Below are positions 8,303 through 16,269 of a stretch of 64,000 nucleotides of DNA, in pieces. Positions within the stretch are counted from its first letter, which is position 1. Every line of letters starts with the position of its first letter. A model generated the notes under the pieces. The model saw only the letters and a program-made list of their open reading frames with translations, ran no database searches and had not been told where the DNA came from. A program made the translations under genes and the position numbers. The stretch is from an uncultured Prevotella sp. (GTDB lineage Bacteria; Bacteroidota; Bacteroidia; Bacteroidales; Bacteroidaceae), in assembly GCA_946415755.1 (NCBI GenBank), contig CAMKTS010000001.1, forward strand, positions 1-64,000, given 5' to 3'.

Positions 8303-9400
8303 ATGAAGCAAGATATGAAGAAGCTAAATGTTGAAAACATAGTGGGAAAAGGAGTGATGAGACGAGTAGTGCTGTGCGCATTTCTCATCTCTCAGTTCTC
8401 ATTGCTCATTTCGCCTGTCAGTGCCCAGCCCAAGGCCCGTCGCCAACAACAGGCCCAGCAGCAGAAACAGCAGGTGCAGAACCAGGGAGTGACGATGCGC
8501 GCCCGGCTGATGTACCCCACGGCTATTGACATGCCCGAGGAGGTGGTGTGGCGTCGCGACATCTACCGTGAGATAGACCTCAACAAGGATGCCAACGGTG
8601 GCCTGTACTACCCCGTGGAGCCGATGGACAAGCAGCTGAACCTGTTTACCTACGTGTTCAAGCTGGCCCTTAACGGCTACATCCCCGTCTACGAGTACCG
8701 GCTGGACGGCAATGAGCTGTTTACCGACTCGGCAAAGGTGAAGATGAAGACGGTGCTTGAGAACTATCATATCTACCATGAGGAGAAGGACGGTAAGCTG
8801 CGTGTGGACAACAGTGACATCCCGTCGGCAGAGGTGAAGCTCTACTACCTGAAGGAGAGTGCCTACTACGACCAGTCGAATGCCTCGTTCCACCGCAAGG
8901 TGCTGGCCCTCTGTCCCGTAATGCTCCGTGAGGACGACTTCGGCGGTGAGGCTTCGAAGTACCCCCTGTTCTGGGTGAAGTACAGCGACCTGGAACCCTT
9001 CCTCGGCCGTCAGACGGTGATGACGTCGAACCTGAACAATGCCGCTACCATGTCGATGGACGACTTCTTCACGCTGAACCGCTATGAGGGTAAGATCTAT
9101 AAGACCAACAACATGCTGGGCAAGACGCTGGCACAATATTGTCCCACCGACTCGGCGATGGCTGCCGAGCAGCAGAAGATAGAACGCGAGCTGAAGGCAT
9201 TCGAGGAGAACATCTTCGGTGACAAGGTGCGCAAGGACTCGCTCGACTCCATTGCCAAGATAGACCCGAAGGAGGCCAAGGCCGCTCTGAAGGGTAAGAA
9301 GGGCAAGGATACGAAGGCGAAGAAATCGCGCAGCAGCCGGCGCAGCAGTGGCTCGGCGAGCGGTAATGCCCGTGTGTCGGTACGAAGGGAGAGACATTGA
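8303..9400 (+). CDS. gldN: Type IX secretion ring protein GldN
   Basis: GldN (PorN) is a periplasmic partner of GldK in the outer-membrane-associated ring. After a signal peptide ending SPVSAQ comes the conserved core beginning MRARLMYPTAIDMPEEVVWRRD, which is diagnostic. The C-terminus is a Lys/Ser/Arg-rich tail. The start at 8303 gives a long N-region; MRRVVLCAF at residue 19 could be the true start of a normal-length signal peptide. The hydrophobic part of that signal peptide (ISQFSLLIS) is encoded by a heptad repeat of the type TTCTCA (about 8383-8411), the inverse of repeats found in the intergenic gaps. Confidence 0.92.
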   Translation: MKQDMKKLNVENIVGKGVMRRVVLCAFLISQFSLLISPVSAQPKARRQQQAQQQKQQVQNQGVTMRARLMYPTAIDMPEEVVWRRDIYREIDLNKDANGGLYYPVEPMDKQLNLFTYVFKLALNGYIPVYEYRLDGNELFTDSAKVKMKTVLENYHIYHEEKDGKLRVDNSDIPSAEVKLYYLKESAYYDQSNASFHRKVLALCPVMLREDDFGGEASKYPLFWVKYSDLEPFLGRQTVMTSNLNNAATMSMDDFFTLNRYEGKIYKTNNMLGKTLAQYCPTDSAMAAEQQKIERELKAFEENIFGDKVRKDSLDSIAKIDPKEAKAALKGKKGKDTKAKKSRSSRRSSGSASGNARVSVRRERH

Positions 9401-9401
9401 G

Positions 9402-9446
9402 AAATTAAGAATTAAGAATTAAAAATGAAGAATTAAAAATTAAAAA
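9402..9446. repeat. Heptad repeats after gldN
   Basis: Units of the type AATTAAG and AATTAAA are repeated directly after the gldN stop codon. They are the inverse of the array near 61130-61215. Confidence 0.75.
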
Positions 9447-9459
9447 AATACGCTGAAAG

Positions 9460-9492
9460 TTTGCAAATATCATTTAAAATATGTAACTTTGC
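9460..9492 (+). promoter_or_regulatory. Promoter of the outer-membrane barrel gene
   Basis: TTTG (9460-9463), a 20-nt spacer and TAACTTTGC (9484-9492) form a full match to the Bacteroidota vegetative promoter. The start codon is 32 nt further on. Confidence 0.8.
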
Positions 9493-9524
9493 ACTCAGAA
9501 AGTAAACATTAAAAGCAAAGAGAT

Positions 9525-10160
9525 ATGATGAAGAAGAGATTCCTGATGATTTTTGTGGCTGCCGCAGCCCTTGCGCTGCCTATGCAGGCCCAGAAGTTGA
9601 GTTATGGTGTCAAGGCTGGTATGAACTTCACACACATCTCGTTCGACAAGAGTCTGGGCGAGAACGTGAAGAACCGTGCCGGATTCCATATCGGTCCCAC
9701 CATCAAGCTGACCCTCCCCGTTCCCGGTCTGATGCTTGATGCCTCAGCTCTCTATGACTACCGTTCAGCAAAAGCCGAGACCTATACCGCTGCTGGTGAT
9801 AAGACGCTGAAACAGCACTCGGTGCAGGTGCCCATCAACGTGCGCTATGGCGTAGGTCTGGGTAGTGTGGCCAACCTGTTTGCCTTTGCCGGTCCGCAGT
9901 TCGGCTTCAACATCGGTGAGAAGCACCAGACCATTATCCAGGGTGTGCAAGAATGGACGCTGAGAAGTTCGAACTTCAGTGCTAACTTCGGTTTGGGTGC
10001 CACGCTGTACAAGCACTTGCAGGTGACCGTGAACTACAACCTGCCGTTCGGTAAGACCGGTGATTTGGAGTACAAGGATATCTACAACGGTGTGACATAC
10101 ATCTACAAGAATGGCACTAAGGCCAATGCCTGGCAGGTGTCGGCAGCCTACTTCTTCTAA
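9525..10160 (+). CDS. Small outer-membrane beta-barrel protein (porin family)
   Basis: A 211-residue secreted protein with signal peptide MKKRFLMIFVAAAALALPMQAQ, followed by repeating amphipathic strands and ending on an aromatic residue (AYFF), as outer-membrane barrels do. It fits the outer membrane beta-barrel (OMP_b-brl_2/PorT-like) group; a specific transport function cannot be read from sequence. It has its own promoter and a strong terminator directly after it, so it is a single-gene unit between gldN and priA. A second ATG at 9528 is an equally possible start. Confidence 0.75.
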   Translation: MMKKRFLMIFVAAAALALPMQAQKLSYGVKAGMNFTHISFDKSLGENVKNRAGFHIGPTIKLTLPVPGLMLDASALYDYRSAKAETYTAAGDKTLKQHSVQVPINVRYGVGLGSVANLFAFAGPQFGFNIGEKHQTIIQGVQEWTLRSSNFSANFGLGATLYKHLQVTVNYNLPFGKTGDLEYKDIYNGVTYIYKNGTKANAWQVSAAYFF

Positions 10161-10193
10161 ACCGTACTCCTTTTCGCACGAAACAATATCATG

Positions 10194-10240
10194 AAGAAGT
10201 GGCAGCAACGATGCCACTTCTTTTTCTTTTCTTTCCAGCC
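10194..10240 (+). terminator. Strong intrinsic terminator before priA
   Basis: An 11-bp stem (10194-10204 with 10212-10222) with a 7-nt loop is followed by a pyrimidine run of about 18 nt, mostly T. It ends the outer-membrane barrel transcript. It also shows that the in-frame ATG at 10191 is unlikely to be the priA start, since the hairpin would fall inside the coding sequence. Confidence 0.85.
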
Positions 10241-10241
10241 G

Positions 10242-12572
10242 ATGACCTTCGCAGACATCATACTGCCCGTGCCCCTGCCGGGGCTGTTCACCTACGCCAT
10301 CCCAAACGGTATGAGTGTCGGAACAGGCTGTCGTGTGGTGGTACCCTTCGGTCGTAACAAGACCTACGTCGGCCTGGTGGCGCGGCAACATGATGTCAAG
10401 CCAGAGGGCTATGCCGTGAAGGGCATCCTGCAGGTGCTGGATGCCGCCCCCATCGTTACCGATGTACAGCTGCGGCTGTGGTACTGGATCAGCGACTACT
10501 ACCTGTCGCCGCTCGGTGAGGTGTACAAGGCCGCGCTGCCTGCCGGTCTGAAGTCGGAAGACGGCTACCGTCCGAAGACGGAGACCTATATCCGGCTGAC
10601 AAAAGCCTATCGCAACGAGACGGCACTGCATATCGCGCTGAACGTGCTGTCGCGGGCGCGCAAACAGTTGCAGGCCTTCTCCTGCTACCTGGAGCTGTCG
10701 GGGTGGGACCAGGTGGAAGAAATGAGTCGTGAGGAATCAGTAATCAGTAATGAGGACTACCCCTCCAACGCCAAGATACAGGAGGTTACCAAGGAGGAGC
10801 TGATGAATGCCAGTGCGGCAGCTGCCGACACGCTGAAGCTGCTGGAGCAGCGTGGCCTGTTGGAGAGCTATGAGGTGGAGGTGGGACGACTGAACCGTGG
10901 CGGTGACTACCGCCCCGACCTGATCAAGCCGCTCACGGCACCCCAGCAGACGGCCTACAACGAGATACTGCTCTCGATGCTGAAAAAGGATGTCACATTG
11001 CTGCATGGCGTGACAGGCAGTGGCAAGACCGAAATCTACATCCACCTGATACAGCGTACACTGGAACGGAAGGAACAAGTGCTCTACCTGTTGCCGGAGA
11101 TAGCCCTGACGGTACAGATGATGCAGCGCCTGCAACGCATCTTCGGTGACAAGCTGGGCATCTACCATAGCAAGTACAGTGATGCCGAGCGCGTGGAAAT
11201 CTGGCAGAAGCAACTCTCGCAGCATCCATACGAGGTGATACTCGGTGCCCGCTCGGCGGTATTCCTGCCCTTCCAACGGTTAGGGCTGGTCATTGTAGAC
11301 GAGGAACATGAAACCTCCTACAAGCAACAAGACCCGGCACCGCGCTATCATGCCCGTAGCGCAGCCATCATGCTGGCCCTTCATTCCTCATCGCTCAATC
11401 CTCCTTCCTCATTGAGGCCGAAGGTCCTATTGGGCACCGCCACGCCGTCGATGGAGAGCTACCATAATGCCAAGACAGGCAAGTATGGGCTGGTGGAACT
11501 CATGGAGCGCTACCAAGGCATCGCGCTGCCAGAGATACAGGTGGTGGATGTGGCCGACCTGCAGCGCAGGAAGATGATGGCTGGTCCCTTCTCGCCGCTG
11601 CTGCTGGCGCGCATCCGCGAGGCCCTGCAACAGGGAGAACAGGCTATCCTGTTCCAGAACCGCCGTGGCTTTGCCCCGCTGATAGAATGTCACCAATGTG
11701 GCTGGGTTCCCCGCTGCCAGCACTGTGATGTCAGTCTGACGCTGCACCGTCAGATGCAGCAGCTGACGTGCCACTACTGCGGATTCACCTACCATGTACC
11801 TACGGAGTGTCCGTGTTGTGGCAGCCACGACCTGCGTACGCGCGGGTACGGCACGGAGAAGATAGAGGAACAGGTGCGCGAGGTGTTTCCCGAAGCTCGC
11901 GTGGCGCGCATGGACTTGGACACCACCCGAACGCGCAATGCCTACGAACGCATCATCAGCGATTTCTCCGCAGGCCGTACCAATATCCTGATAGGGACAC
12001 AGATGATCAGCAAGGGCCTGGACTTCGACAGGGTGTCGGTGGTGGGCATCCTCAATGCCGACACCATGCTGAACTTCCCAGACTTCCGTGCCTATGAGCA
12101 GGCCTACATGATGATGGCACAGGTCAGTGGTCGTGCGGGACGCAAGAACAAGCGCGGGCTGGTGATTCTACAGACCAAGAGTCCGCAGCTGTCGGTGGTG
12201 CGCCAGGTGGTACACAACAACTATCAGGGGCTTTACAGTGACCTGATAGCCGAGCGGCAGGCGTTCCGCTATCCGCCGTACTGTCATCTGGTGTACGTCT
12301 TCCTGCGCCACAGCCATGATGCTGTTGTGGCTGCGGCAGCCCTTGAGATGGGCAGTAAGCTGCGGCAGTGGTTTGGCGACCGTGTGCTGGGTCCTGACAA
12401 GCCCTCGGTGGCCAAGGTGAAGTCGCAGCATATCCGCAAGCTGGTGCTGAAGATAGAGAACGGCCTTGACATGAAACGAGTCCGCGAGTACCTGTTGCTG
12501 GCGCAATCACAGCTACTCGCAGACAAACGCTATGCCTCGTTGCAGGTCTACTATGACGTAGACCCGCTATAG
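10242..12572 (+). CDS. priA: Primosomal replication restart helicase PriA
   Basis: PriA is a 3'-to-5' superfamily 2 helicase that reloads the replisome at stalled forks. The chosen start (MTFADIILPVPL) opens the N-terminal DNA-binding domain; the upstream ATG at 10191 would include a terminator. Walker A (GVTGSGKTEIY) lies near residue 254 and the DEEH box near 352. Eight zinc-binding cysteines (CHQCGW, CQHC, CHYC, CPCC) lie between about 482 and 526, followed by helicase motifs with TQMISKGLDF. Two segments look inserted: SREESVISNEDY near residue 162 and HSSSLNPPSSLR near 381. Both are encoded by heptad repeats like those in the gaps. It converges on ftsZ with a 6-bp gap. Confidence 0.93.
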   Translation: MTFADIILPVPLPGLFTYAIPNGMSVGTGCRVVVPFGRNKTYVGLVARQHDVKPEGYAVKGILQVLDAAPIVTDVQLRLWYWISDYYLSPLGEVYKAALPAGLKSEDGYRPKTETYIRLTKAYRNETALHIALNVLSRARKQLQAFSCYLELSGWDQVEEMSREESVISNEDYPSNAKIQEVTKEELMNASAAAADTLKLLEQRGLLESYEVEVGRLNRGGDYRPDLIKPLTAPQQTAYNEILLSMLKKDVTLLHGVTGSGKTEIYIHLIQRTLERKEQVLYLLPEIALTVQMMQRLQRIFGDKLGIYHSKYSDAERVEIWQKQLSQHPYEVILGARSAVFLPFQRLGLVIVDEEHETSYKQQDPAPRYHARSAAIMLALHSSSLNPPSSLRPKVLLGTATPSMESYHNAKTGKYGLVELMERYQGIALPEIQVVDVADLQRRKMMAGPFSPLLLARIREALQQGEQAILFQNRRGFAPLIECHQCGWVPRCQHCDVSLTLHRQMQQLTCHYCGFTYHVPTECPCCGSHDLRTRGYGTEKIEEQVREVFPEARVARMDLDTTRTRNAYERIISDFSAGRTNILIGTQMISKGLDFDRVSVVGILNADTMLNFPDFRAYEQAYMMMAQVSGRAGRKNKRGLVILQTKSPQLSVVRQVVHNNYQGLYSDLIAERQAFRYPPYCHLVYVFLRHSHDAVVAAAALEMGSKLRQWFGDRVLGPDKPSVAKVKSQHIRKLVLKIENGLDMKRVREYLLLAQSQLLADKRYASLQVYYDVDPL
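10728..10757. repeat. Heptad repeat embedded in priA (first)
   Basis: Units GAATCAG, TAATCAG and TAATGAG occur in tandem within the coding sequence and keep the frame. They match the intergenic AATGAG family. Confidence 0.65.
11382..11416. repeat. Heptad repeat embedded in priA (second)
   Basis: Five consecutive 7-bp units of the form TCATTCC, with variants, run between the DEEH region and the conserved LLGTATPSMESY segment. They are the inverse complement of intergenic units such as GGAATGA. Confidence 0.75.
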
Positions 12573-12578
12573 GAACTT

Positions 12579-13901
12579 CTATGCAAACTTGATGGTGCCC
12601 TGGATGACTTCCTGCGGTGGCGTGTCAGGTCTCTGCTGCGGGTCATCACCGCTGGCCTGAGAATAGATGCTGTCCAGGATTTCACGGGTACGCTTGTAGG
12701 TTGGCGTAGACTCTACGGCCGAGATGACATCATCGTTGTCGAGGTCTTCCGGACGGAACAGATAGATGTGCGGACGACGCTTGTAGCGCTTTGACTGACC
12801 GTCGCCGCCATAGTAGCGGTTGCGGCGGTCTTCGCGCTGTGCCTCCTTCTCCTGTTCGGCAGCGATGCGGGCAGCCGTCTGCTGATCCATCTTCTTGATA
12901 TGGTCGTTCATGCCGTCGACACGCTCGATGCCGAAGCCAGTGGCGAGGATGGTGACTTTCACCTTCTTGCCCAGTTCCGGGTCGACAGCCAGTCCCCACT
13001 TGATTTCAAAGTCGCCAAACTTGGCCATGAAGTCGTTGACATCGTTCATCTCCTCCATCATCAGCGAGTCCTTGCCGTCCTTGGAGCCGGCAAATGAGAT
13101 GCTGAGCAGGATCTTCTTGGAGTTGAAGACATCGTTCTCGTTGAGCAACGGTGAGTTGAGTGCATCGTCGATGGCCTTCTTCACACGGCCTTCGCCCTCG
13201 CCGTAGCCGGTGGACATGATGGCTACGCCGCCATCCTTCAGGACGGTCTTGACATCGTTGAAGTCGAGGTTGATGAGTCCGTGGACGGTGATAATCTCCG
13301 CGATGCTCTTGGCGGCCACCGAGAGCGTGTCGTCGGCCTTGCCGAAGGCATCGAGCACGGTGAGTTCCGGATAGATCTCACGCAGGCGTTCGTTGTTGAT
13401 GACGAGCAGGGCGTCGACGTGCTTTGACATCTCCTCGACACCATCGAGGGCCTGGTCAATCTTGCGGTCGCCCTCGAAACGGAAGGGGATGGTGACGATA
13501 CCCACGGTAAGAATGCCCAGCTCCTTGGAAATCTTGGCAATGACAGGAGCGGCACCCGTACCCGTACCACCGCCCATACCGGCAGTGATAAAGGCCATGC
13601 GCGTGCCGTCGTTGAGCATGTCTTTGATGTCGTCGAGACTCTCCTCGGCGGCGGCACGTGCCTTTTCGGGCTTGTTGCCGGCACCGAGTCCCTCCTTGCC
13701 CAACTGCAGGTGTACGGGTACAGGGCTGTCGTTGAGCGCCTGGTTGTCGGTATTGCAGAGTACGAAGGTGACATCGTGGATGCCCTCACGGTACATGTGG
13801 TTGACGGCATTGCCGCCACCGCCTCCTACACCGATTACTTTGATGATGCTATTCTCTTTTGCTGGCTCGCCGAAGTCGAGCAATATGTTGTTGTCTGCCA
13901 T
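12579..13901 (-). CDS. ftsZ: Cell division GTPase FtsZ
   Basis: FtsZ polymerises into the cytokinetic ring at midcell. The tubulin signature GGGTGTGAAPV (about residues 113-123), the N-terminal GGGGNAVNHM nucleotide loop and the catalytic T7 loop NLDFND are all present. Beyond the globular core is a charged linker (QREDRRNRYYGGDGQSKRYKRR), then an extended conserved tail containing IYLFRPEDLDNDD, which is usual in Bacteroidota. At 440 residues the length is normal for the phylum. It is the last gene of the dcw operon, 88 bp after ftsA across an octad repeat array, and no clear terminator is seen before the convergent priA end. Confidence 0.97.
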   Translation of the reverse strand: MADNNILLDFGEPAKENSIIKVIGVGGGGGNAVNHMYREGIHDVTFVLCNTDNQALNDSPVPVHLQLGKEGLGAGNKPEKARAAAEESLDDIKDMLNDGTRMAFITAGMGGGTGTGAAPVIAKISKELGILTVGIVTIPFRFEGDRKIDQALDGVEEMSKHVDALLVINNERLREIYPELTVLDAFGKADDTLSVAAKSIAEIITVHGLINLDFNDVKTVLKDGGVAIMSTGYGEGEGRVKKAIDDALNSPLLNENDVFNSKKILLSISFAGSKDGKDSLMMEEMNDVNDFMAKFGDFEIKWGLAVDPELGKKVKVTILATGFGIERVDGMNDHIKKMDQQTAARIAAEQEKEAQREDRRNRYYGGDGQSKRYKRRPHIYLFRPEDLDNDDVISAVESTPTYKRTREILDSIYSQASGDDPQQRPDTPPQEVIQGTIKFA

Positions 13902-13914
13902 AGTTATTCTTTTT

Positions 13915-13987
13915 TTTTTCGATATTTCGATGTTTCGATGTTCCGATGTTTCGATATTTCGATGCTTCGATGCTTCGATGTTTCGAA
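13915..13987. repeat. Octad repeat array between ftsA and ftsZ
   Basis: About eight tandem units of the type TTTCGATG or TTTCGATA fill the gap. This is the complement of the array before gldM. Confidence 0.9.
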
Positions 13988-13989
13988 AG

Positions 13990-15441
13990 TTATTCCTCCT
14001 CCTTGACGATTTCGGTAGCGGCTCGCTTCAGCCAGCGGCCGGCCTTGTTGATCCAGCTGTTCTGGCGCTTTTCCTCTGCGATGCGGCGGGCTTCCTCCTC
14101 TGCCTTCTCGCGTGCGATGCGCTCTTCTTCATCTTTCTTGCGTTGGGCCTCTTCGTCGGCACGGCGGATTTCCTCGGCTGTGCGCACCACACCGGCGGGT
14201 GTCTCAGTAGCCTGACGGGCACGGCGCTGTTCGAGGGTCTCTGCGGGAGTAGGCTTCGGTGTGGCAAAGAGGTCGCCATTGGGGTCGATGTCGCCACCGG
14301 CACAGTTGATGTCGCCCTTGGCCAGCAGACCAAGTACCGTATTCATCTTGCCGTCGTGGGCATTGATGTCAGCGATATTGGAGGTGATGGTCTGTGTAAC
14401 GAACTTGGCGATGCGAATCTTGTCGATGTGGGTGTAGTTGCGGAAGGCCTTCTCAATGTCCTTCATGTTGGAACCGCCGCCGGTAAGGATGATGCCGCCC
14501 AGCAGCTTGTCGGAATATTCTTCCGGCACCTGGCACCACACATTGGCAATGATTTCCTCCAAGCGTCCTTCGACAATCTCGATGAACTTCCGTACCTCGA
14601 CCTGACGGTCTTGGTCGATGGAGTATTTCATGTTATTGTCGATGTCGTTGTTGTCGGTGTATGCCGTGGCATATTTCAGCTTCATGCGTTCGGCATCCTG
14701 TTCCTCCATCTGGAGGGAGGCAATATCTTTTGTAATGTTGTTGGAGCCGAGAGGGATGACGGCCAGATGGCGCAGGATATTCTTCGAGTAGACACTGACC
14801 GTAGTGGTATCGGCACCGAGGTCTACCAGCACACAGCCTGAGCGGCGTTCGGCCTCGGTGAGCACACTGTCGGCCAGGGCCAGCGGGGCGAGGTACATCT
14901 CTGCCACGCTGACATTGGCAGTCTCGAAGCACTTGTTCAGGTTCTTGTAGAATGTCTTGCGTTGCAGGATATTGAGGAAGTTGCCCTCGATGTGCGTACA
15001 CTGGATGCCTACCGGGTCGAGCTGGAGCTGTGAGTCGACCTTGTATTCCTGTACGGCGGCATCGAGAATCTCCTGGTCGGCGTATTTCATGTTACGGTTG
15101 GCATCCATCAGTTCAATCACCATATCCTGCGTAACCTGCGTCTCGCTGGGCAGGTCCTTGGCAATGAGATTGCGCATAGAGCGGATAGACTGTCCGCCAA
15201 CGCCGACATACACCTGTGTGATGCTTGTCTTGAGCTGTTTCTCCAGACGGTTGACGATGTTGGTAAGACACTGGGCAGTCTTGTCGATGTTGTAGACTAC
15301 ACCCTTTCGGATGCACTGAGAAGAGTCTTCCTTGACACAGGCCAGCACCTGAATGCTCCCGTCAAGGTTCTTCTTTCCTGCAATGCCGGTCATCTTGGAT
15401 GACCCCATTTCAATTGCTACGATAAAATCCTTTGACACCAT
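13990..15441 (-). CDS. ftsA: Cell division actin homologue FtsA
   Basis: FtsA is the actin-like protein that tethers FtsZ to the membrane. The N-terminus (FIVAIEMGSSKMTGIAG) is the phosphate-1 loop, and LVDLGADTTTVSVYS and GGIILTGGGSNMK are the phosphate-2 and adenosine motifs. After the core, a long Glu/Lys/Arg helix (about 400-455, probable coiled coil) leads to a C-terminal amphipathic segment (NSWINKAGRWLKRAATEIV) suited to membrane binding. It lies 21 bp downstream of ftsQ and upstream of ftsZ in the standard order. Confidence 0.96.
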   Translation of the reverse strand: MVSKDFIVAIEMGSSKMTGIAGKKNLDGSIQVLACVKEDSSQCIRKGVVYNIDKTAQCLTNIVNRLEKQLKTSITQVYVGVGGQSIRSMRNLIAKDLPSETQVTQDMVIELMDANRNMKYADQEILDAAVQEYKVDSQLQLDPVGIQCTHIEGNFLNILQRKTFYKNLNKCFETANVSVAEMYLAPLALADSVLTEAERRSGCVLVDLGADTTTVSVYSKNILRHLAVIPLGSNNITKDIASLQMEEQDAERMKLKYATAYTDNNDIDNNMKYSIDQDRQVEVRKFIEIVEGRLEEIIANVWCQVPEEYSDKLLGGIILTGGGSNMKDIEKAFRNYTHIDKIRIAKFVTQTITSNIADINAHDGKMNTVLGLLAKGDINCAGGDIDPNGDLFATPKPTPAETLEQRRARQATETPAGVVRTAEEIRRADEEAQRKKDEEERIAREKAEEEARRIAEEKRQNSWINKAGRWLKRAATEIVKEEE

Positions 15442-15443
15442 AT

Positions 15444-15492
15444 ATTTATTAATTTTACTGATTTACAAATTACTGATTGTCGATTGCGGAGT
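15444..15492. repeat. Heptad repeats spanning the ftsQ end and the gap to ftsA
   Basis: On the minus strand units of the type TCAGTAA, TCGACAA and TTTGTAA are repeated. They encode the last residues of FtsQ (QSTISNL), supply its stop codon and run up to ftsA. Confidence 0.65.
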
Positions 15493-16245
15493 GATGATTT
15501 TCTTTCTTTTCTTGCAGATAATCTGGTTGTCAAACTCCAGACTGATGTATGAGTATTTGTTCCAGCCGGCCTGTGAGAGACCGTACTTGTAGAATTTCTC
15601 CAGCCGTTCCAGCTTGTGTTTCATGTTGACGGGCTGGCCGAGGTAGATGAGATGGTCGCCTACGCGTGGTGTCATCTCGACGGAGCCGTCGGGCAGTACG
15701 TTGATTTGCTCTATCTGACTGCGCCACAGTGGATTCTGCAGGAGGAAATTGCCGATGCGCATCAGTTGCTTCTGTGCGTATTTGCGCTGGATGGCACCCG
15801 TGGCCACTACGAGGTCGGTGACATAGTGCGTGTCGGGCATGATATTGCCATGCTCGTCGACGTAATAGTCGTCGCCGTTGTCAGCCTTGACGCGGACGAC
15901 GGGCTGTCGCTGTATCAGGTTGATGTGAATGTGTCCGCTCTGTGTCTTATAGCATTCGGCATTCTCTACGAAGGGATTCTGTCGCAGGGTCTCTTCTATC
16001 TTCCTCGTGTTGACTTGTGACATCAGGTCGCCAAGGGGATAGAGCTTGGCATGCTGCAGCTGTTGCTTGATCTCGTTGGCATTCAGGAAACCCTTTACGA
16101 CACCGTCTTTGATGCTGATGTTGACTTCATTGCACACGTTGTTCGTCTCATCGGGATTGTTGAATGCCGTGATGGCCAGGATGAGGTAGGCAGCGAGTGC
16201 GATGTCTGTCAGGATGATGGCTGTTTTTTTCCAGTTGAGGTTCAT
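15463..16245 (-). CDS. ftsQ: Cell division protein FtsQ
   Basis: FtsQ is a bitopic inner-membrane protein that links early and late divisome proteins. Identification rests on position (murC-ftsQ-ftsA) and architecture: a short cytoplasmic start (MNLNWKKT), one transmembrane helix (about residues 9-28), a POTRA-like segment (VVKGFLNANEIKQQL) and an FtsQ-type beta domain with the YYVDEHGNIMP motif. At 260 residues it is the usual size. The C-terminal TPQSTISNL is encoded by a heptad repeat and may be a recent, non-functional extension. Confidence 0.88.
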   Translation of the reverse strand: MNLNWKKTAIILTDIALAAYLILAITAFNNPDETNNVCNEVNISIKDGVVKGFLNANEIKQQLQHAKLYPLGDLMSQVNTRKIEETLRQNPFVENAECYKTQSGHIHINLIQRQPVVRVKADNGDDYYVDEHGNIMPDTHYVTDLVVATGAIQRKYAQKQLMRIGNFLLQNPLWRSQIEQINVLPDGSVEMTPRVGDHLIYLGQPVNMKHKLERLEKFYKYGLSQAGWNKYSYISLEFDNQIICKKRKKIITPQSTISNL

Positions 16246-16269
16246 ATACAGAAGAGGTTGTCTATCGGT

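Noticed and set aside
10191..10241. Upstream start for priA
   Set aside because: The segment contains a strong terminator hairpin and codes for a Phe-rich run unlike PriA N-termini.
13393..14841. 482-residue plus-strand reading frame across ftsZ and ftsA
   Set aside because: It runs opposite two certain genes and through a repeat array, with low-complexity residues. Not a gene.
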